Assembly: GCF_022811925.1 (NCBI RefSeq) | Contig: NZ_CP065511.1 | Location: 3,589,501-3,653,500 of the forward strand | Length of the DNA: 64,000 bases | Origin: Cytobacillus oceanisediminis | Lineage (GTDB): Bacteria; Bacillota; Bacilli; Bacillales; Cytobacillaceae | Reading direction: 5' to 3' | Part shown: positions 37,097 to 45,248 of the stretch, in pieces | Numbering within the stretch: position 1 is the stretch's first letter | How the letters are laid out: each line of letters starts with the position of its first letter | The notes under the pieces: model-generated | Told to the model about the DNA's origin: nothing | What the model saw: the letters and a program-made list of their open reading frames with translations, nothing else | Database searches by the model: none | Translations under genes and position numbers: made by a program

Positions 37097-37606
37097 ATGA
37101 AAACAAAAATTCATTTTTGCACAATTCTTTTAGCTGGCATACTTTTTGCAGGATGCAGCTCTCAGGAAAAACCAGAAAGCTCAGATGCAAAGGAACAAGC
37201 ACAAGAAACAACAACAGAGGTTAACAACGAGGCAGAAAAAGATCTTGCAGAATCGGATACAGAACTTCAACTGATGGAAAACGAAAAAATTGGTAAATAT
37301 CTTACAAATGCTGAAGGTATGGCACTTTACTACTTTGCAAAAGATCAGCCAAATACATCAAATTGCAGTGGGGATTGCCTTGAAAACTGGCCTGCTTTCT
37401 ACTCTGAAGACCTTGCAGTTCCGGAAGGATTTAATAAAGAAGACTTCGGAACGATTACTCGCGCTGACAATGGTGAGAAACAAACGACCTACAAAGGTTA
37501 TCCGCTCTACTACTTCGTAAAGGACGGAGCATCTGGTGATGTAAAGGGACAAGGCGTCAAAGATGTTTGGTTTATTGTTAACAGCGAAACATCATTTGCA
37601 CAATAA
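37097..37606 (+). CDS. Lipoprotein_15 family lipoprotein (YxYxxD repeats)
   Basis: A protein of 169 residues. The signal peptide ends in lipobox FAGC (C about 20), followed by an acidic, low-complexity linker. Then come two copies of the family's short motif, LYYFAKD and LYYFVKD, with a Cys pair (CSGDC) in between and GYPLYY. This is the COG4315/PF03640 secreted repeat family, of unknown function. The ribosome binding site is CGGAGGGAT. It sits upstream of an ECF sigma/anti-sigma pair with its own terminator, and its upstream GAACC-N16-CGTT element suggests control by that sigma factor. Confidence 0.88.
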   Translation: MKTKIHFCTILLAGILFAGCSSQEKPESSDAKEQAQETTTEVNNEAEKDLAESDTELQLMENEKIGKYLTNAEGMALYYFAKDQPNTSNCSGDCLENWPAFYSEDLAVPEGFNKEDFGTITRADNGEKQTTYKGYPLYYFVKDGASGDVKGQGVKDVWFIVNSETSFAQ

Positions 37607-37621
37607 TGGATGCTGCTGAAG

Positions 37622-37653
37622 GAACTGCCTGGTTTATCGGCAGTTCTTTTTTT
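37622..37653 (+). terminator. Terminator after the Lipoprotein_15 gene
   Basis: GAACTGCC / GGCAGTTC with a 9-nt loop, followed by seven T. Confidence 0.88.
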
Positions 37654-37734
37654 CCTCCCTATCAAATTTTTCCGCCACTCTATGTTAAGATTTATTCTAA
37701 ATAATTTCGTTTAATAAGGGAGAGGTTTCCGGCA

Positions 37735-38319
37735 ATGAAGTCTAAGTCAGATGAAGAACTAATAGAATTAATTGTTCATAATCATCGGCCAGCACTTGAG
37801 GAGCTGTATGACCGATATGTAAAACTTATTTACAGCTTCTCCATAAAAATAACCAAGGGAGATACGGAAAAAACGAAAGAAATTGTTCAGCAAGTATTCC
37901 TTCGGCTTTGGACGACAAAAAGCACCTATAATCCATCACATGGACAGTTTGCGAGCTGGCTTCTCACTATAACCCGTAACATTTCCATTGATCTTATCCG
38001 TAAAGAACAAAAATATAAAGGGGCGGTCCAACTAGAGCTAGCTGAATGGAATCAAATGAAAGCCCCTCAGTCTGAGGGGGTTCAGCAGCAAGTAACCAAA
38101 AATATTTTAAAACAGCAAATTCAAGAAGCAAAACGGCACCTATCTGAACCGCAGCAGCGCCTGATCAACTTATTGTATTGGGAAGGCTATTCCTTAAGTG
38201 AAATTGCAGAACTTGAACAAAAGCCGCTTGGTACAATTAAAAGCCGTCTGCATGAAGCCTTAAAAAAGCTTCGGAATAATTTAAACGGGAAATTAGGGGG
38301 GGTTGGGCATGGAGAATAA
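37735..38319 (+). CDS. ECF-type RNA polymerase sigma factor
   Basis: A protein of 194 residues with region 2 (LEELYDRYVKLIYSFSIKITKG ... FLRLWTTKSTYNPSHGQFASWLLTITRNISIDLIRKEQ) and region 4 (LSEPQQRLINLLYWEGYSLSEIAELEQKPLGTIKSRLHEALKKLRNNL). This is the two-domain ECF layout. The next gene overlaps its end and encodes a zinc-binding anti-sigma factor with an extracellular RskA domain, so the sigma is held at the membrane until an envelope signal releases it. The signal is unknown. Confidence 0.93.
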   Translation: MKSKSDEELIELIVHNHRPALEELYDRYVKLIYSFSIKITKGDTEKTKEIVQQVFLRLWTTKSTYNPSHGQFASWLLTITRNISIDLIRKEQKYKGAVQLELAEWNQMKAPQSEGVQQQVTKNILKQQIQEAKRHLSEPQQRLINLLYWEGYSLSEIAELEQKPLGTIKSRLHEALKKLRNNLNGKLGGVGHGE

Positions 38320-39058
38320 ATGCGGTAATCTATCATTATATATTATCAATGAACTTACAAACCAAGATAAAAAACAGTTTGAAGGCCATCTGCTAAAATG
38401 CTCCAAATGCCAGCAGGAACTGAAATCCATACAAGAAACTTGGCAAATGCTTTCTTATGATGCAGAAGAAACAGAAGTACCAGAATCATTGAAGTCACAG
38501 GTGATGGATTTTGTCTTTGAAGAAAATGAATTTCTAAAACATGAAGAAAAAAAAGAAGCCGAACCAAATAGCTTTAAAGAACGATTTTTATCAGTTACCA
38601 AAAAGCATTTTTCTCCCATATCCACTGCTTTGACTGCTATTTTAATCATTAGCTTAATTGGGTTTTATTGGAACAACCTCCAAATGAAAGATACAATTAA
38701 ATCATTAGAAAATAAAGCTGCTGATCCGACACAAATTGTTACGACTTATTCTTTAAAAGGGCAAAGCTTAGCTGCTTCTGCTACCGGCAGCGCATACCTT
38801 CTTCAGGAAGGTACGGAAACAAGTCTTGTCATTACTTTGAACAATTTGCCTATTATAAAGAACAATGAAGTATACCAGGTATGGCTGTTACAAAACGGAA
38901 ATCGGCAAAGTGCCGGCACTTTGATACCAGATCAAAACGGGAGCGGCCTTATCACCTACCGCCTGCCTTCAGATTATTCGTTTGAAGATATTGGGATTAC
39001 ATTGGAACCTAATCCATTTAACACTCAGCCGCAAGGGCAAAAAGTGCTGGGGACCTAA
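38309..39058 (+). CDS. Zinc-finger anti-sigma factor with RskA C-terminal domain
   Basis: A protein of 249 residues starting at the ATG at 38309 (AGGGGGG, 6 nt spacing); it overlaps the sigma gene by 11 nt. The N-terminal anti-sigma zinc motif is His27-x3-Cys31-x2-Cys34. One membrane helix at about 107-125 is followed by an extracellular RskA-type domain (about 150-249: VYQVWLLQNGNRQSAGTL). It is expected to bind and silence the sigma factor encoded before it. Confidence 0.9.
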   Translation: MENKCGNLSLYIINELTNQDKKQFEGHLLKCSKCQQELKSIQETWQMLSYDAEETEVPESLKSQVMDFVFEENEFLKHEEKKEAEPNSFKERFLSVTKKHFSPISTALTAILIISLIGFYWNNLQMKDTIKSLENKAADPTQIVTTYSLKGQSLAASATGSAYLLQEGTETSLVITLNNLPIIKNNEVYQVWLLQNGNRQSAGTLIPDQNGSGLITYRLPSDYSFEDIGITLEPNPFNTQPQGQKVLGT

Positions 39059-39069
39059 TATAATGAAAT

Positions 39070-39100
39070 AAACCTGCCCAATGAAATTTAGGGCAGGTTT
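39070..39100. terminator. Bidirectional terminator
   Basis: AAACCTGCCC / GGGCAGGTTT, a 10-bp stem between the convergent anti-sigma and lipoprotein genes. Confidence 0.85.
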
Positions 39101-39107
39101 AAACTCA

Positions 39108-39542
39108 TTATTTTTCAGCTAATTTCTCTTTAAATGACTCTAATTTTTCCTTTGTTTCGGTAACCAGTTCCTTCATTTTGGTAGAGTCAACCTGATCTTT
39201 TTGAGATTCACTAATTAGTGGATATAAGCTTTCTTCAATACTTTCGTAGTCTTGGGGAAAATTCTCCTCCACTTTCTTCTCAATCTCATCCCAGTTTTCC
39301 TCAAGGTCTTTGCCTGTTTTTTGTATCAGTTCCGAGTTTTCCTCCTTATTTTCCAAATTAGCTTGTAAATCTTCCAGAACCGCCATTACCTCATCACTGC
39401 CATTTAAAAGCTCATCAGCCATTTGTCCGTCTGAGTTGTTCGCTTTTGAATTTTCCTGTGTCTCATTCTCTCCATTTGAACTGCAGCCAGCTGCCATTAT
39501 AACGACCACTACTATTGATATATATGAAAGTATTTTTTTCAC
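39108..39542 (-). CDS. Small acidic helical lipoprotein, unknown function
   Basis: A 144-residue protein starting with GTG at 39542 (GGAGGGTT upstream), which gives a compact signal peptide with lipobox MAAGC. An in-frame start at 39566 would add eight residues without a ribosome binding site. The mature part is strongly helical and acidic (NLENKEENSELIQKTGKDLEENWDEIEKKVEENF), with no motif I recognise. It is surface anchored and monocistronic, between the anti-sigma gene and an AcfC-like gene. Confidence 0.75.
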   Translation of the reverse strand: MKKILSYISIVVVVIMAAGCSSNGENETQENSKANNSDGQMADELLNGSDEVMAVLEDLQANLENKEENSELIQKTGKDLEENWDEIEKKVEENFPQDYESIEESLYPLISESQKDQVDSTKMKELVTETKEKLESFKEKLAEK

Positions 39543-39658
39543 TTGAACCCTCCTCGCCCATTTCATTCCCTCTATTTTGATTCATCAAACTGGATAAGAA
39601 GTCACAGACAGTTGTTTTTCGATAAAAATATAGTCATCTTTAATTGAACATTCGCCTC

Positions 39659-40453
39659 CTACTTCCATCCCCATTTTTGAAAAATCTTATGGGCTGATTC
39701 AGTTTGCAGATATTTTATAAATTTTTTTGCCTCTTTTTTATTCTGCGACGCTTTGGCAATAGCAATGGGGGTTCCTCTGAATATCTTTTCCTCATCAGGC
39801 AATTCAATTAATTCCGTTTCATCCCTCAAGCGATAATGCCAGGACTCATATGTGATCCATGCATCCAGCTTTGAATTTGTTTTCCAAAGATCAATGGCTT
39901 CAGCACTGGTTTTGACTGAAATATCAATGTTTTGATTTAATCCAGCGATCAGCCCCTTACTTCCTGCCAGGTCTTCCCAAAGGCCAAGCTGGCCAGCACC
40001 GTTAACATCCACTATATTAACTCCTGGCTTTGCTAAATCCTCAAGCGACTCTATTTTTTGGGGGTTTCCTTTTCTCACCAGAATACCAGCAGCACGAGGA
40101 TACAGCTCTGTTCGTGATTTTTCGTCTATCATTCCAGGATGGTTAAACACAAAGTTTTGCATCATATACTCTGAACCGCCATAAATGATGTCTGCATTCT
40201 CCTTTGCCTGCTGAATCCAATTGGATTCAGGTCCAGCCGTTACGTTCACCCTGATTCCTGTTTCCGCTGAAAACTTTTCTGCAGCCTCCTTTATCGGGCC
40301 CAAAGGACCACCAGGACCATAAACTTGAACAGCTTCAGTCTGTGCGGCTTCAACAGAAGAATTTGCCGGATCTCCGGAATTCGAATATGCCGTAAAACCC
40401 GCTGCACCGGCCATAACAAATAGACAAACCATCAGGAAAGAAAACTTTTTCAT
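39659..40453 (-). CDS. AcfC-like extracellular substrate-binding protein
   Basis: A 264-residue type 2 binding protein with a signal peptide (about 1-22, no lipobox cysteine). VQVYGPGGPLGPIKEAAEKFSAETGIRVNVTAGPESNW ... ADIIYGGSEYMMQNF resembles accessory colonization factor AcfC and ModA-type anion binding proteins. AcfC-type proteins are orphan binding proteins, often not linked to a permease, as here. Without a lipobox or permease it may be released or act as a sensor. The ligand is unknown. Confidence 0.75.
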   Translation of the reverse strand: MKKFSFLMVCLFVMAGAAGFTAYSNSGDPANSSVEAAQTEAVQVYGPGGPLGPIKEAAEKFSAETGIRVNVTAGPESNWIQQAKENADIIYGGSEYMMQNFVFNHPGMIDEKSRTELYPRAAGILVRKGNPQKIESLEDLAKPGVNIVDVNGAGQLGLWEDLAGSKGLIAGLNQNIDISVKTSAEAIDLWKTNSKLDAWITYESWHYRLRDETELIELPDEEKIFRGTPIAIAKASQNKKEAKKFIKYLQTESAHKIFQKWGWK

Positions 40454-40657
40454 TCATGAAAACCTCCATCTAATTTTTCAGGCTAAAGCCTGTTATAAAT
40501 GGAAACGTACTGAATGGACAAACGGTTCGCTTTACTTGGTAAAATGAGCATTAATAACTACTTTAGAAATCCTGCAAATGTTCTCTATAGTATGGTTCTG
40601 GATAAGCTACGCATGCTATATCACCACTTTTCAGGTTTTACAGGTTATTCATTTCAT
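40454..40657. other. Spacer between MocR and AcfC-like genes
   Basis: I see no reading frame with a ribosome binding site and no clear hairpin here; it should contain the promoter of the AcfC-like gene. Confidence 0.4.
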
Positions 40658-42043
40658 TCAATACCATGCCCTGGCCAATACCCTTATTGCTTCAAATAAC
40701 TCTTCTTCAGATAGTAAGGCAAAACCAAGCAATACAGTTTGACCGTCATTTTCTCCAAATTGAGATACAGGATAAATTTTTATTCCTGCCTCTAAGGCTT
40801 TACTGATCAGCTGCTGTTCATTCATTTCATTATTTGGCCGAAGTAATATATGCAAGCCTGAATCCTGTCCGATTACCTCAGCACAAGGAGGAGAATACTT
40901 AGATATAGCTGCCATGAGACTGTCGCGTTTTTTACGATAAACGACCCTCATTTTCTGAATATGCTTATCCCAGGAATCCTCCTGAAGAAATTTAATCAAA
41001 ATTTCCTGATCTGTCCGGGAAACAGTTTGGGCATAAAAGAAATAATCTTCCTGATAAATCTTCAGCAAAGGTCTTGGCAGGACCATATAACTAATCCTTA
41101 GAGAGGGAAGCAGGGCTTTTGAGAATGTGCCCATATAAATTACTTTTTCATCCTTATCCAATCCCTGCAGGGCAGGAATCGGCTTGCCTGTGTAGCGGAA
41201 TTCACTGTCATAATCATCTTCAATGATATAACGGCCAGGCTTTTCCTTTGCCCATTTTAAAAGCTGCATTCTTCTGGCAATAGGCATAATCATACCGCAT
41301 GGGAATTGATGCGATGGAGTGACAAAGACGATGTTTGCTCCTGTATTTTTCAGCTTTGATAAAATAAGTCCATCTTTATCGAGAGGAATGTCCCTCACAT
41401 TGTCCATTCCTTTTTCAAAGATGACGAGCTTGCGGTGATATCCCGGATTTTCGACAGCAAAAATACTTCCATCCAGCAGCTGCAATAAATTTTTCATTAA
41501 ATATTGTGTTCCAGATCCAAGAATGATTTGGCTGGGGGAACAGTTTACACCCCTGGATTTATAAAGATACTTCGCAATCTGGTTCCGCAATTCCAGCTCT
41601 CCTTGAGGATGGCCAAGCAATAGAACCTCGCCATTATCCTTTGTCAGGACTTGATTTGTTAATTTCCGGAACACAGAAAATGGGAACGTCCTAATATCCA
41701 CCCCGGAATGAGTAAAATGATAAAGGTATTTACCCTCTATATGCTGCTTTTCTTCAGCGAGAGGCTCTTCATTTTCTGAAGCAAAATGGTATTGTTCAAC
41801 TGCACACACAAAATATCCTTTGCGTGCCTTTGATTCGATGTACCCTTCAGCCATAAGCTGTTCATATGCAGATTCAATTGTGTTCTCACTGACCTGAAGA
41901 TATCTGGCAAATTTCCTTTTGGAAGGGAGCTTTGCCATTACCGCCAGATTGCCTGTCTTAATTTCATTTTTAATATATTTATATAATTGCACATATAGTG
42001 GCTCACCGCTTGTAAAGTCTAGATTTGGCGTTAACTCGGACAT
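40658..42043 (-). CDS. MocR-family regulator (GntR HTH fused to aminotransferase domain)
   Basis: A protein of 461 residues. The GntR winged helix (about 12-85: EPLYVQLYKYIKNEIKTG ... LPSKRKFARYLQVSENTIESAYEQL) is fused to a fold-type I aminotransferase domain with the PLP lysine in TFSKALLPSLR. MocR proteins use PLP or amino acid adducts as signal. It is divergent from an EamA exporter 101 nt away, as B. subtilis ycxD is from ycxC. Two direct repeats immediately upstream of its start (42046, 42070) are candidate operators. Confidence 0.92.
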   Translation of the reverse strand: MSELTPNLDFTSGEPLYVQLYKYIKNEIKTGNLAVMAKLPSKRKFARYLQVSENTIESAYEQLMAEGYIESKARKGYFVCAVEQYHFASENEEPLAEEKQHIEGKYLYHFTHSGVDIRTFPFSVFRKLTNQVLTKDNGEVLLLGHPQGELELRNQIAKYLYKSRGVNCSPSQIILGSGTQYLMKNLLQLLDGSIFAVENPGYHRKLVIFEKGMDNVRDIPLDKDGLILSKLKNTGANIVFVTPSHQFPCGMIMPIARRMQLLKWAKEKPGRYIIEDDYDSEFRYTGKPIPALQGLDKDEKVIYMGTFSKALLPSLRISYMVLPRPLLKIYQEDYFFYAQTVSRTDQEILIKFLQEDSWDKHIQKMRVVYRKKRDSLMAAISKYSPPCAEVIGQDSGLHILLRPNNEMNEQQLISKALEAGIKIYPVSQFGENDGQTVLLGFALLSEEELFEAIRVLARAWY

Positions 42044-42045
42044 CC

Positions 42046-42083
42046 ATCTGACCCCCTTCTATAATAAAAATCTGACCCTTCTA
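42046..42083. promoter_or_regulatory. Direct repeats, candidate MocR operator
   Basis: ATCTGACCCCCTTCTA (42046-42061) and ATCTGACCCTTCTA (42070-42083) are direct repeats 24 bp apart. MocR regulators such as GabR bind direct repeats. The first covers the MocR ribosome binding site, so binding would also be autoregulatory. Confidence 0.55.
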
Positions 42084-42144
42084 ACAACACCAGTTATTAT
42101 CTATAATACATGATAATAATTAAAACAGTAAGGAGACACTCAAC

Positions 42145-43074
42145 ATGAGCAATTCACGCAGGCTGGGGCTGGCCATGATCATAAGCGGAGCTTTTTTGTG
42201 GGGATTATCTGGTCCAATGCTGCAGTGGTTTTTTCAGGAAACCCACTTATCATCAAGCGATTATTTAGTTGTCAGATTGATTACGGCAGGCATTTTCACG
42301 CTCATTTTCTTATCATGCCGGAAAGTAAATGTATTTGCGATATGGAAATATCCCCGCCACTGGATACAGCTTCTTCTTTTTGCTGTTTTGGGGATGCTTG
42401 GAGGGCAATATGCTTTTATTGAAACCATTCAGGTGAGCAATGCCGTTACAGCAACCCTGTTTCAATTTGCTGGTCCGGTGCTGATTACGATTTATGTGGC
42501 AATTGAGTCCAGAAGATGGCCAGCCAAGATCCATTTGCTGGCCATTGTCACCGCTCTATCAGGAATTTTTCTGCTTATTACCAATGGAACTCTGGACCAG
42601 GTTCTCTTATCAGATAAGGCTTTATTGATCGGTTTTCTAACGGCGCTTGGATTTGCCTTTTATACATTGCAGCCAGTTTCTCTCATTAAGACCTGGGGAA
42701 CGATGACAATCATAGGCTGGGGAATGCTGCTTGGCGGAATCCTCCTATATTTTCTGATGCCATCATTCAGCGTTGCCAACATGGCAGGAGCCCTTAATAT
42801 TGGTACATTATCTATGTTAATTAGCATCATTGTGATAAGCACCCTCTCCTTTTTGCTCTATATAGGGAGTCTGAAGTATCTTTCCCCCACAGAAACCAGT
42901 CTTTTATCCAGTATTGAGCCTCTTGTGGCAGCTTTGATATCCTTCCTGTGGCTAAAAGAAACATTCGGAAGCTATCAATTGCTTGGCGGTGTTTTCATCA
43001 TTGCAGGAGTACTATTCCTATCAATGAAAGAAAAAGAAGAGGAAGTCATTATTTTGCAGCAAAAAGGGGCTTAA
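42145..43074 (+). CDS. EamA/DMT-family transporter (YcxC-like)
   Basis: A 309-residue protein with ten predicted helices in two EamA repeats (ISGAFLWGLSGPMLQWFF; ALLIGFLTALGFAFYTLQPVSL). Transporters of this family export amino acids or metabolites. The start ATG follows AAGGAG. It is divergent from the MocR regulator, which probably controls it; the B. subtilis ycxC/ycxD pair has the same layout. Substrate unknown. Confidence 0.88.
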   Translation: MSNSRRLGLAMIISGAFLWGLSGPMLQWFFQETHLSSSDYLVVRLITAGIFTLIFLSCRKVNVFAIWKYPRHWIQLLLFAVLGMLGGQYAFIETIQVSNAVTATLFQFAGPVLITIYVAIESRRWPAKIHLLAIVTALSGIFLLITNGTLDQVLLSDKALLIGFLTALGFAFYTLQPVSLIKTWGTMTIIGWGMLLGGILLYFLMPSFSVANMAGALNIGTLSMLISIIVISTLSFLLYIGSLKYLSPTETSLLSSIEPLVAALISFLWLKETFGSYQLLGGVFIIAGVLFLSMKEKEEEVIILQQKGA

Positions 43075-43190
43075 GCCATACAATTTTGAATCATTAAGAA
43101 ATCCAATAAGCCTTATTAAACAATCGGTGAAGCGGTTCTCCTTTCCTATGATACGGTTAAGATATCAAATGAACGAAAGGGGAACTTTCT

Positions 43191-44234
43191 GTGGAAGCAC
43201 AAAAAATTCAGGAATATGTAATAGAAGAACCTAAAAAAAAACAAAAGGCTATCGGATTTGCGAAAGGATTATCGCTGACCCTCCTCCTTGCGGTTCTGGC
43301 TGGCCAAATTGCCAATCTTCCCTTTTTCTCCATTCTCGGAATCATGATCCTCTCCATTCTGCTGGGAGGCATTTGGGGAAATACGCTATCTGTACCTGTG
43401 GACGCTCATTCAGGTATACAGTTTTCAAGCAAGGTATTGCTTCGTGCAGGGATTATTTTACTGGGCTTTAGGCTGAATTTGCAGGAAATTATATCAGCAG
43501 GTTTTTCCATCATGATCATCGATGTTGTGGTCATCGTCTTTACCATGAGTTTCATCCTGCTTTTGGGCAAAGCGTTCAGAATCAATAAGAAATTGTCAGC
43601 TTTACTTGCTGCAGGCACTGCTATTTGCGGAGCAGCAGCTATTATTGCGATTGCGCCAATTGTCAAAAGCAAGGAAGAGCAAACCGCTGTTGCAGTATCA
43701 TGCATAGCCGTTTTAGGGACCATTGGGGCCATTTTGTATATTGTTTTATTTCCCTTGCTGCCTATTAGCGAGCAGGAATATGGTGTATTAGCCGGGGCAA
43801 CACTGCACGAACTTGCCCATGTAGTGGCGGCAGGTGTTCCAGGCGGAGATGTCAGCAGTGACTCTGCCATACTGGTTAAACTCGGAAGAGTATTATTGCT
43901 GATACCAGTTGCCCTTATCATAAGCTTTGTTTACAGCAGAAAAAACAGCGGCAAAAGCCGGAATATAGGGAAGCTGCCAATCCCATGGTTTATTTTCGGA
44001 TTTCTCCTTACCAGCCTGATCAATACTATTTTCTCCATACCCGGCAGCATCATCAGCATCTTTTTATTACTGAGCACCTACCTCCTCGCAATGGGTATGG
44101 CAGGGCTGGGGCTTAATATTAAATGGAAAGACTTTGTGAAAGTAGGCTTTAAACCAGTGGCTGTTGCCATTGCAGGCTTCCTGGGTCTTCTTGCCATAAC
44201 CCCACTGCTGCTCTTACTATATAAAATTTTTTAA
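43191..44234 (+). CDS. YeiH-family putative sulfate/sulfite exporter
   Basis: A 347-residue membrane protein with about ten helices and family hallmarks: GGIWGNTLSVPVDAHSGIQFSSKVLLRAGIILLGFRLNLQEI, LLAAGTAICGAAAIIAIAPIVKSKEEQTAVAVSCIA and AGATLHELAHVVAAG. Family name: putative sulfate exporter (UPF0324). It starts with GTG at 43191 (AAAGGGG). A LysR regulator follows on the same strand after 59 nt. The taurine operon 6-11 kb away releases sulfite, so sulfite export is a plausible role; this is inferred from position only. Confidence 0.88.
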   Translation: MEAQKIQEYVIEEPKKKQKAIGFAKGLSLTLLLAVLAGQIANLPFFSILGIMILSILLGGIWGNTLSVPVDAHSGIQFSSKVLLRAGIILLGFRLNLQEIISAGFSIMIIDVVVIVFTMSFILLLGKAFRINKKLSALLAAGTAICGAAAIIAIAPIVKSKEEQTAVAVSCIAVLGTIGAILYIVLFPLLPISEQEYGVLAGATLHELAHVVAAGVPGGDVSSDSAILVKLGRVLLLIPVALIISFVYSRKNSGKSRNIGKLPIPWFIFGFLLTSLINTIFSIPGSIISIFLLLSTYLLAMGMAGLGLNIKWKDFVKVGFKPVAVAIAGFLGLLAITPLLLLLYKIF

Positions 44235-44293
44235 ATGTCCCCTAATCGATTACAATAGATAGAGGGAAGTTACATGTTTGAAGGAGGATACCC

Positions 44294-45181
44294 ATGAACC
44301 TCGACTATCTTAAAGTATTTTATGTTACCGCAAATAATAAAAGTTTTTCCCAGACTGCCAAAGATCTTCACCTCTCTCAATCAAGTGTCAGCCTTCAAAT
44401 CAAACAACTCGAAGAACAGTGGGATTGTCAGCTCTTTGAACGGACAACAAAAAAAATCTCGCTGACTCCTGCAGGAGAAATCCTCTATCATAAAGTCAAA
44501 AAGCTGATAGCTTTAATGAATGAAACTGAAAATGAACTTGAAGAATTAAAGGGAAGTGTACATGGGGACTTAAAGGTCGGAGCCAGCTTAACTATCGGGG
44601 AGCATGTCCTCCCCTTTTTATTAGCCGACTTTTCGAACCTCTATCCAAAAGTCAGCCTGCATTTAAATGTATATAACTCCAGGCATATCGTTGAGAAGCT
44701 GTTAAATCATGAAATCAATTTAGGGTTCATTGAATCCATGCTCTCCTACCCAGCCTTAAAACAAGTTCCTTTTGCCAAAGATGAGTTGATTATCATAGCC
44801 TCTCCTGAGAATAAATTCATTAAGACGGATAATATAACCATCGAGGAGCTGCTGTCAGTTCCTATTATTATCCGGGAAAAAGGTTCAGGAACAAGGCAAG
44901 TGATGGAGGATTCCTTTAGAAGATGCCATGTAGATGCATCCAAATTGAATGTCATTATGGAACTGAAACACACCGAAGCCATTAAATCCTGCGTAGAAGC
45001 AGGATTAGGTATTTCCATCATCTCAAAGTCTGCTGTAAAAAAAGAACTGCGGCTCGGGACTTTAAAACAATTAAATATAGACGGAATTACAATGCAGCGG
45101 GACTTTTACATGATCTATCATGAGGAAGCCCTGAAACATACCAGCAGAAAGCTGATGGAATTTATATCATCGAGACAATGA
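44294..45181 (+). CDS. LysR-family transcriptional regulator
   Basis: A protein of 295 residues: N-terminal LysR helix-turn-helix (FYVTANNKSFSQTAKDLHLSQSSVSLQIKQLEEQWDCQLFERTTKKISLT) and effector domain from about 90 with VHGDLKVGASLTIGEHVLP. Resembles the CysL/CbbR branch, whose members respond to sulfur compounds or small organic acids. It is co-directional with and downstream of the YeiH exporter, and probably regulates it. The ribosome binding site is GAAGGAGG. Confidence 0.92.
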   Translation: MNLDYLKVFYVTANNKSFSQTAKDLHLSQSSVSLQIKQLEEQWDCQLFERTTKKISLTPAGEILYHKVKKLIALMNETENELEELKGSVHGDLKVGASLTIGEHVLPFLLADFSNLYPKVSLHLNVYNSRHIVEKLLNHEINLGFIESMLSYPALKQVPFAKDELIIIASPENKFIKTDNITIEELLSVPIIIREKGSGTRQVMEDSFRRCHVDASKLNVIMELKHTEAIKSCVEAGLGISIISKSAVKKELRLGTLKQLNIDGITMQRDFYMIYHEEALKHTSRKLMEFISSRQ

Positions 45182-45212
45182 GGGATTAAATAAGGCAAAA
45201 CGATAAGACATA

Positions 45213-45243
45213 AAAAGCTCAGAGCCTCAGACTCTGAGCTTTT
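45213..45243. terminator. Bidirectional terminator
   Basis: AAAGCTCAGAG / CTCTGAGCTTT, an 11-bp stem with a 7-nt loop, between the convergent LysR and APC permease genes. Confidence 0.85.
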
Positions 45244-45248
45244 ATATA

